This document shows positions 7,127 to 11,686 of a stretch of 11,686 nucleotides of DNA, one piece after another. Source of the DNA: an uncultured Parabacteroides sp. (GTDB lineage: Bacteria > Bacteroidota > Bacteroidia > Bacteroidales > Tannerellaceae); the NCBI RefSeq assembly GCF_902493135.1, contig NZ_CABUOD010000069.1, forward strand, positions 1 to 11,686, in the 5' to 3' direction. How positions within the stretch are numbered: the stretch's first letter is position 1; each line of letters begins with the position of its first letter. Position numbers and translations under genes: made by a program. Under the pieces are notes generated by a model that saw nothing but the letters and a program-made list of their open reading frames with translations, was not told where the DNA came from and did no database searches.

Positions 7127-7347
7127 TTAAAGAGGGCAGTAAGAACTACCTCCTGCATAGCAAGTCCAAGAATGTAGATCATGTATTTTAACATAATAAG
7201 CTGCATCTCCTATCTCAGCACGAGCTAAAGCTTCAATGTTAGCCATGGCAAGGTCTGATAAATTTGCTCCCTTTTGACTTTGATTGTAATTCCATGCAGA
7301 AATAGATGCTACTATCGCAATAACTGCAATACAAATAATTTTTTCAT
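7127..7347 (-). pseudogene. NVEALA-type short leader/peptide gene, frame-disrupted after ATG-A6
   Basis: The - strand encodes a 73-residue NVEALA-family protein if one A is added to the six-A run directly after the ATG (7347-7345), giving MKKIICIAVIAIVASIS as signal/transmembrane start. SDLAMANIEALA (31-42) matches the family signature NVEALA. The last 31 residues begin RAEIGDAAYY and carry two cysteines in TCYAGGSSYCPL (Cys63, Cys71). As written, the ATG frame stops after 11 codons, while the family-like frame has no ATG after its upstream stop. The intact remainder and a consensus -7 element about 35 bases upstream argue against an old pseudogene. NVEALA proteins are small Bacteroidales products of unknown function with leader-like N-termini. 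The span of 221 nt is one short of 74 codons. It could be a sequence error, a phase-variable gene or a recoded gene. Confidence 0.75.
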
Positions 7348-7381
7348 GTTTATATTAATTTGAAATGTTATACACATGTTA

Positions 7382-7389
7382 CAAAAGTA
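7382..7389 (-). promoter_or_regulatory. Probable -7 promoter element of the NVEALA gene
   Basis: The - strand reads TACTTTTG, an exact match to the Bacteroidetes -7 consensus TAnnTTTG, about 35 bases before the NVEALA ATG. No TTG stands at the usual -33 distance; that area instead holds the inverted repeat at 7399-7415. This suggests an independent transcript for NVEALA-propeller-small protein. Confidence 0.55.
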
Positions 7390-7398
7390 CGAATATAT

Positions 7399-7415
7399 AA
7401 ACGATATTGTCGTTT
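7399..7415 (-). promoter_or_regulatory. Short inverted repeat between rSAM stop and NVEALA promoter
   Basis: AAACGA (7399-7404) and TCGTTT (7410-7415) flank a 5-base centre. It lies 17 bases past the radical SAM stop and 10-26 bases upstream of the NVEALA -7 element. It could be a weak terminator stem for the rSAM transcript or an operator replacing a -33 box. The U-tract is poor, so neither role is certain. Confidence 0.3.
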
Positions 7416-7432
7416 TATACAGAATTTATTAT

Positions 7433-8509
7433 TTAAACTGTGTTAATTCTCTTGTAATGGCAGGTGACCAGGTTGCCGTTATCGTCGTGGAGATGCATGC
7501 CGCTCCCTTCGCAATAGCGGAACATGTCGCAGTCTGCACACTGGCCTTTCCGTGCCCATTCCCGGTTGCGGTATTCTTTGAAGCCGTTGTTCCATACATC
7601 GACGAAGCTGTCTTTGTAGATATTTCCCTGGTGGAAGTTGGCACGGATGCTCGGACAGCCGGATATCGATCCGTCGATCAGTACCGATGCCGTGCTGACA
7701 CCCGCATCGCAGTGGAAAATCTGGTCGCGGACTTCTCCCTCGTAATTGCCGAGGAAACCTTCGCAGGCAAAGCTCGTATGTATTTTACCCTCGGCGCGGC
7801 AATGGCGGATGAAGTTGAGGACCCAGGTGAATTGCTGGTCGTCGATCTGCAACTCCGGTGTCTCTGCCGCCCGGCCAACCGGGAAAATGGTGAAGATACG
7901 CCAGTTCCTGACTCCCATCTCGACCAGGAACTCCTTGAACAACATCAGGTCCTTGAAGTTTTTCTGGTTGACGCAGGTCACGACATCCCAGGCGATCTCC
8001 TTCTCTTCAGCCAGCATCGCAATGGCATTGACCGCCCCTTCGAAGCTCCGCCGGTTGCCCCTGAGCCAGTTGTGCGCCTCTTCGAACCCGTCGAGGCTGA
8101 TGGTGATGGAGTGCATTCCGGCTGCCAACAGCGAGTCTAACCGTTCGCGGGTGAGCAGCAATCCGTTGGAGACGATTCCCCAGGGATATTCACGTCTGTT
8201 CAGTTCTCGTCCGCATACTTCGATGTCTTTACGGACCAATGCTTCTCCGCCTGTAAAGGTGACCATCACCTGATGCGGGTCCACATGCGGCGTGATCTCG
8301 TCTATCACTTTCAGGAAATCCTCGACCGGCATGTCCGGATGGGCGGACGAGACGTGGCAGTCGCTACCGCAATGCAGGCAGGAAGCATTACAACGAAGCG
8401 TACACTCCCAAAAGAGCGTACGCAGTTCATGTATCTTGGCCCGGTTTTTCCGGATGCTTCTGAAAAGTTCTAATGCAAGGCGTTTTCGTAATCCTGGGCG
8501 TTTATTCAT
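7433..8509 (-). CDS. Radical SAM/SPASM enzyme of the rSAM-lipoprotein system
   Basis: A 358-residue radical SAM enzyme. The canonical Cys-x3-Cys-x2-Cys for the 4Fe-4S cluster is Cys40, Cys44 and Cys47 (CNASCLHC), followed by the SAM-binding GGE at 87-89 (TFTGGEA). A C-terminal SPASM domain with auxiliary cluster ligands is indicated by Cys267, Cys285 (GCPS), Cys324, Cys327, Cys333 and Cys350. SPASM enzymes usually modify peptides or proteins. The overall sequence and its lipoprotein neighbours fit the TIGRFAM family 'rSAM_w_lipo' (TIGR04133, from memory). Its start overlaps the end of the upstream lipoprotein gene by 8 bases, so they are translationally coupled. The reaction is unknown; the lipoproteins are the obvious candidate substrates. 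The gene is visibly more GC-rich than the NVEALA/propeller genes downstream. Confidence 0.88.
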   Translation of the reverse strand: MNKRPGLRKRLALELFRSIRKNRAKIHELRTLFWECTLRCNASCLHCGSDCHVSSAHPDMPVEDFLKVIDEITPHVDPHQVMVTFTGGEALVRKDIEVCGRELNRREYPWGIVSNGLLLTRERLDSLLAAGMHSITISLDGFEEAHNWLRGNRRSFEGAVNAIAMLAEEKEIAWDVVTCVNQKNFKDLMLFKEFLVEMGVRNWRIFTIFPVGRAAETPELQIDDQQFTWVLNFIRHCRAEGKIHTSFACEGFLGNYEGEVRDQIFHCDAGVSTASVLIDGSISGCPSIRANFHQGNIYKDSFVDVWNNGFKEYRNREWARKGQCADCDMFRYCEGSGMHLHDDNGNLVTCHYKRINTV

Positions 8510-9005
8510 TCTTTATCTCTTCTTTTAATTCGATTATCAGATTGTCTTTAGAAACGGATCCGTAATTCCATTCGCTATCCTCTTTATTCAAATAGTCTTC
8601 TTTTGATATTTTTATATCGATGGAATCTTTTGCATAGGAACCGTTTGTCTCTCCGTCTATGTCTGTCGCAATGATACGGATAACATCGGTAGGGATTGTC
8701 GTGAGTGATGTACGGAAGTTTCCGTCTTTATTGGTTAGGATCGGATCTGCACCGGGGATGAAAGTCGTTTTGCCGCCTTCCGTGTTCAACACCTTGAATT
8801 GCAGTTCGAGCTTTATGTCAGGAATGCCGCTTTTTGAAACGTTCTGGACTTTACCGTCCAGAATAAAAGTGGCGTGCGGGCTTCCGTACATTGCGACCAG
8901 GCCACTCCCGTCGTCGTCATTACAACCGGAGAATCCCAATAGCGCCAATATCCCGGCCAGTAACCGGTTGGCCGCCCTTAATCGTTTGTGATTCGGATTT
9001 TTCAT
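8502..9005 (-). CDS. Radical SAM-associated lipoprotein 1
   Basis: A 167-residue lipoprotein. A basic N-terminus (MKNPNHKRLRAANR) leads into LLAGILALLGFSGC with lipidation at Cys28, followed by acidic NDDD. The signature AMYGSPHATF (38-47) opens a carboxypeptidase-regulatory-like beta-sandwich (DGKVQN...GIPDIKLEL, then NKDGNFRTS around 92-100). TDIDG (114-118), GSYAKDS (122-128) and Trp146 recur in the neighbouring paralogue. There are no cysteines beyond the lipid-anchored one. It fits the 'lipoprotein with rSAM' family (TIGR04134, from memory). Its stop overlaps the start of the radical SAM gene by 8 bases and its start is 12 bases after lipoprotein 2, so all three form an operon. It is a probable substrate or scaffold for the rSAM enzyme; no function is established. 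Confidence 0.82.
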   Translation of the reverse strand: MKNPNHKRLRAANRLLAGILALLGFSGCNDDDGSGLVAMYGSPHATFILDGKVQNVSKSGIPDIKLELQFKVLNTEGGKTTFIPGADPILTNKDGNFRTSLTTIPTDVIRIIATDIDGETNGSYAKDSIDIKISKEDYLNKEDSEWNYGSVSKDNLIIELKEEIKNE

Positions 9006-9017
9006 GAGATTAATCGT

Positions 9018-9487
9018 TTATTTGTTTCTTTCTTCTTTCTTTTCTTTAAGAACGATGGTGATTTCCTTTGTCGCTTCTCCCAGATACCATCCGCCGTCTC
9101 CTCCTGTCACATCCGCATCTTTGAAAGATACCGATACGCTGTCCGGAGCATAGCTGCCCTCATTCTTCTTTCCATCGATATCCGTGAGTAGGAGCGGAAT
9201 GTTGTTGCTTCTGAAGAAACCGTTGAATGAGTACTTGAACTCTCCTTTGCTATCGGTATATAGCGTGTCTGCATGAGGGATATCCTCTCCGTAAGGTGAA
9301 CGAATTTGGATTTGCGGGATAGGAATGTTGCTTTCGTTTGTTACTTTTCCCTTGATCGTGAACTTTGAATGAGGGGTGCCATACATATCAGTCGATACCT
9401 GGTCGCATGAGGAGAACCCCAGCAGCGCAAGTATGCCGGTTAATAGCCCATTGACACTTTTCAGGAGGAAGGTAGAGATTTTTTCAT
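9018..9487 (-). pseudogene. Radical SAM-associated lipoprotein 2, frame-disrupted after ATG-A6
   Basis: The - strand encodes a 156-residue paralogue of lipoprotein 1 if one A is added to the six-A run after the ATG at 9487. It would begin MKKISTFLLKSVNG, followed by LLTGILALLGFSSC with lipidation at Cys28, the same position as in lipoprotein 1. MYGTPHSKF (35-43), TDIDG (102-106), GSYAPDS (111-117) and Trp134 mirror the paralogue. As written, the ATG frame ends after eight codons; a start at the internal Met35 (9386) would lose the whole export signal and lipid anchor, so it is unlikely to be right. The 470-nt span is one short of 157 codons. Downstream codons are intact, and a consensus -7 element and palindrome lie just upstream. 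It is first in the lipoprotein-lipoprotein-rSAM operon. Confidence 0.72.
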
Positions 9488-9516
9488 ACTCTTATAGCAT
9501 TTGTTTATACTATATT

Positions 9517-9545
9517 GATGCAAATATAACTTTTATAGTTGCATC
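9517..9545. promoter_or_regulatory. 29-base palindrome over the lipoprotein operon promoter
   Basis: GATGCAA (9517-9523) pairs with TTGCATC (9539-9545) and TATAA (9525-9529) with TTATA (9533-9537), with one A-G mismatch and a CTT centre. The symmetry axis is 9531. The - strand -7 element lies inside its left half. The dyad is the right size for a dimeric DNA-binding regulator or a stable 5' hairpin. It may also influence the divergent exporter gene. Confidence 0.6.
9521..9528 (-). promoter_or_regulatory. Probable -7 promoter element of the lipoprotein-rSAM operon
   Basis: The - strand reads TATATTTG, an exact match to TAnnTTTG, followed by C. It is about 34 bases before the ATG of lipoprotein 2, the same geometry as the NVEALA promoter. 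No TTG occurs at -33. The element lies within the 29-base palindrome, so a bound protein would cover it. Confidence 0.6.
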
Positions 9546-9721
9546 TTTTATCATTTTCTTTCGGATATATTCTCTTTTCTGATGGAAGTAAACGGAAGTC
9601 CTAAAAGAATAGGGCTGACAGGCTAAAGAATAAGGACGGACGAAATAAAGTACAGCGAGGATGCCCGGAATCAGCCGGATATTGAGTAACTTGCGCCCCA
9701 AATTCAATCGATCGATCAAAC
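9546..9721. other. Remaining spacer upstream of the ABC exporter
   Basis: This stretch holds no credible gene. A 7-bp hairpin, AGTCCTA (9597-9603) with TAGGGCT (9610-9616) including one G-T pair, has no T-run and does not look like a terminator. TAACTTGC near 9690 is a weak -7-like candidate for the exporter. A short ATCGATCGATC run lies just before the exporter ATG. Confidence 0.4.
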
Positions 9722-11569
9722 ATGAAGGATTTTCTGCGTATACTGAGGCGCTTTGTGCCTCCCTATAAGAAATTTATGGTGTGGAATGTGATATTTAATG
9801 TCCTGTCTGCCATTTTGAACCTGTTCTCTTTTGCCTTAATTATCCCGATTCTGAATATCTTGTTTAAAATCAGCGACGAAACCTATGCCTATACGGACTG
9901 GACGTTCGCACCTTTCTCGTTCGAAGCCTGGAAAGCGACGCCGGAATTGCTGAAAAACAACTTCTTCTGGTTCGTGTCCGACATGATCGAGACGAAAGGC
10001 GGTTCCTTCACGCTGATCATATTGGGGGGTTTCCTGATCGTGTCCACTTTCCTGAAGGTCGGGACGATGTATATGGCTTTTTATACGATGATCCCGATCC
10101 GTACGGGTGTCGTCCGCGACATCCGCAACCAGATCAACCGCAAGATAACGGAGCTTCCTTTGGGCTTTTTCTCGGAAGAGCGGAAGGGAGATATAATCGC
10201 TCGCGTTTCGGGGGATGTGAACGAGATCGAGACTTCGATCATGAGTTCGCTCGACATGCTTTTCAAGAACCCGATCCTGATCCTGATCTACCTGATCGGG
10301 ATGATCGCCATCAGCTGGCAGCTGACGCTTTTTGTCTTCATCCTGTTGCCTTTTGCCGGATATGTGATGGGGGCGGTCGGTAAGAAGTTGAAACGGAAAT
10401 CGTTTGAAGGGCAGCAACAATGGGGCTATCTGATGAGCCAGATAGAGGAGACGCTGGGCGGCCTGCGCGTTATCAAGGCTTTCAATGCGGAAGAGAAGAT
10501 ACAGGACCGTTTTGAGAAGAGCAACGAAACGTTTCGGCGGCTGACGAACCGCATTTACCGCCGCCAGCAGATGGCGCATCCGATGAGCGAGTTCTTGGGG
10601 ACGGCCACGATCGCGATCGTGCTGTGGTATGGCGGTACGCTGATCCTGAGCAGTAACAGTCCGATCGACGCTTCTACTTTCATTTACTACCTGGTGATTT
10701 TTTACAGTATAATCAATCCGGCGAAGGATCTGAGCAAAGCCTCCTATGCCATTCAGAAAGGGCTTGCCTCTATGGATCGCGTGGATAAGATCCTGAAGGC
10801 GGAAAGCGACATCAACGATCCTGAGAACCCGAAACCGATTGCCCTGACGGAAGGTATTTGTTACCGGGATGTCTGGTTCAAATACCAGCACGAATGGGTG
10901 CTGAAAGGCATCGACCTGACGATTCCGAAAGGACGCACGGTCGCGCTGGTCGGTCAGTCGGGGTCGGGGAAGAGCACACTGGTGGATTTGCTGCCTCGTT
11001 TCTATGATGTGGACAAGGGGTGCATAACGATCGACGGTACGGATGTGCGTGACGCGACCTTGTATGATCTGCGCAGCCTGATGGGGAATGTCAACCAGGA
11101 GGCGATTCTTTTTAACGATACGTTCTTTAATAATATCTCTTTCGGAGTGGAAGGAGCTACGCTCGAACAGGTCCAGGAGGCGGCCCGCATCGCCAATGCG
11201 CATGATTTTATCATGGCGAGCGAGGAGGGATACGATACCAATATCGGCGACCGCGGCGGCAAGTTGTCGGGCGGACAGCGCCAGCGTATCAGCATTGCAC
11301 GCGCCATCCTGAAGAACCCGCCGATCCTGATTCTCGACGAGGCGACTTCGGCACTCGACACCGAGTCGGAACGCTTGGTGCAGGAGGCTTTGGAGAACCT
11401 GATGCGTAACCGTACGACGATCGTGATCGCACACCGGCTCTCGACGATTCGTAATGCGGACGAGATCTGCGTGATGCATGAAGGGGAGATTGTCGAGCGA
11501 GGACGGCATGAGGAGCTGATTGGGCTGGATGGGTACTATAAGAGGCTTTGCGATATGCAAAGTTTTTGA
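9722..11569 (+). CDS. MsbA-like ABC exporter (fused permease and ATPase)
   Basis: A 615-residue inner-membrane half-transporter that would act as a homodimer. The membrane domain (about 1-345) has hydrophobic spans near 20-48, 97-122, 184-219, 292-310 and 319-333, with the loop LPLGFFSEERKGDIIARVSGDV typical of MsbA/type IV exporters (given here in part: residues 145-166). The ATPase domain shows A-loop Tyr388, Walker A GQSGSGKST (411-419), Q-loop Gln459, signature LSGGQ (515-519), Walker B LILDE (536-540), D-loop SALD (543-546) and H-loop His571, so it should be active. Length and layout fit lipid A/lipid flippases, but a peptide or lipopeptide exporter cannot be excluded. It is divergent from the rSAM-lipoprotein operon, which could mean shared control. 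A repeat element begins one base after the stop. Confidence 0.93.
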   Translation: MKDFLRILRRFVPPYKKFMVWNVIFNVLSAILNLFSFALIIPILNILFKISDETYAYTDWTFAPFSFEAWKATPELLKNNFFWFVSDMIETKGGSFTLIILGGFLIVSTFLKVGTMYMAFYTMIPIRTGVVRDIRNQINRKITELPLGFFSEERKGDIIARVSGDVNEIETSIMSSLDMLFKNPILILIYLIGMIAISWQLTLFVFILLPFAGYVMGAVGKKLKRKSFEGQQQWGYLMSQIEETLGGLRVIKAFNAEEKIQDRFEKSNETFRRLTNRIYRRQQMAHPMSEFLGTATIAIVLWYGGTLILSSNSPIDASTFIYYLVIFYSIINPAKDLSKASYAIQKGLASMDRVDKILKAESDINDPENPKPIALTEGICYRDVWFKYQHEWVLKGIDLTIPKGRTVALVGQSGSGKSTLVDLLPRFYDVDKGCITIDGTDVRDATLYDLRSLMGNVNQEAILFNDTFFNNISFGVEGATLEQVQEAARIANAHDFIMASEEGYDTNIGDRGGKLSGGQRQRISIARAILKNPPILILDEATSALDTESERLVQEALENLMRNRTTIVIAHRLSTIRNADEICVMHEGEIVERGRHEELIGLDGYYKRLCDMQSF

Positions 11570-11570
11570 T

Positions 11571-11686
11571 GTTACTTTTGGCTTGATCCAAAAGTAACCA
11601 AAAGATCAAGGCCGAACCTGTCTCGCTACTTCGTTCCCTTCGTTCGCTGTCGCGTCTGAAACTCGCTTCGCTCAGACAGCAGACGC
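11571..11686. repeat. Intergenic inverted-repeat element, runs off the window
   Basis: GTTACTTTTGG (11571-11581) pairs over 11 bp with CCAAAAGTAAC (11588-11598). A competing dyad, CTTGATC (11582-11588) with GATCAAG (11604-11610), uses the loop of the first. CCAAAAG occurs twice (11588, 11598). Further on, GCGTCTG (11652-11658) pairs with CAGACGC (11680-11686) and GTCTGA (11654-11659) with TCAGAC (11672-11677). The TTCG-rich tract between resembles, from memory, a dispersed repeat common in Bacteroides and Parabacteroides. No coding content is seen. It may end the exporter transcript, though it lacks a T-run. Confidence 0.75.

Noticed and set aside
7376..8140. 254-residue + strand frame over the radical SAM gene
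   Set aside because: It is a shadow of the SPASM half of the radical SAM enzyme and crosses the NVEALA promoter region; its composition is typical of antisense frames.
9018..9386. Calling lipoprotein 2 as an intact 122-residue protein from Met35
   Set aside because: It would be a cytoplasmic fragment beginning at the conserved MYG motif. The codons upstream keep a perfect lipoprotein signal that matches the paralogue.
9597..9616. Hairpin as a transcription terminator
   Set aside because: No T-run follows on either strand and no gene ends there.
9510..9719. 69-residue - strand frame in the divergent spacer
   Set aside because: It needs a TTG start, has no family resemblance, and its end crosses the lipoprotein promoter and palindrome.
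9836..11560. 574-residue open frame antisense to the ABC exporter
   Set aside because: It is a long mirror frame of a GC-rich gene. It is rich in Arg, His, Asp and Gln with no domain, while the + strand frame has every ABC motif.

Overview
The window looks like a chromosomal segment of a gut Bacteroidales, most like Parabacteroides or a relative. The evidence is an rpmF-fabH-era-der order without plsX, matches to the Bacteroidetes -7 promoter element TAnnTTTG in place of sigma70 -10 boxes, no CCA encoded in the tRNA, and NVEALA, six-bladed-propeller and radical SAM/lipoprotein families that are largely Bacteroidales-specific. The genus is inferred from general resemblance, not from a search.

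Left part, + strand (1-3542): a housekeeping run. It holds the end of rpmF (ribosomal protein L32, lacking only the first base of its start codon), a strong terminator, fabH (fatty-acid initiation), era (overlapping fabH by 17 bases) and der. The last two are GTPases of ribosome assembly. A hairpin terminator after der is shared with a convergent tRNA-Val(GAC).

Middle, - strand (3544-5560): the tRNA-Val gene, a hairpin, then a secreted glycoside hydrolase of the GH123/DUF4091 type. A tandem heptamer array supplies the -33 element of its promoter.

Middle to right, - strand (5561-9487, read right to left): an accessory block in one orientation. It holds two related lipoproteins (the first frame-disrupted), a SPASM-type radical SAM enzyme, a short NVEALA-type leader peptide gene (also frame-disrupted), a six-bladed beta-propeller lipoprotein and a small secreted protein. 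The first three resemble the 'rSAM/lipoprotein system'. The last three form a second cluster behind its own likely promoter, with a hairpin between the peptide gene and the propeller gene.

The most striking observation is that the first gene of each of these two sub-clusters has the same defect. Each starts ATG followed by exactly six A, and one more A (or a -1 slip on that run) would open the full, family-matching reading frame. Both sit about 28 bases behind a consensus -7 element. This may be sequence error, pseudogenisation, phase variation or recoding.

Right end, + strand (9722-11686): an MsbA-like ABC exporter, divergent from the lipoprotein operon across a 234-base spacer that carries a 29-base palindrome over the lipoprotein promoter. 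One base after its stop begins a dense inverted-repeat element that runs off the window.
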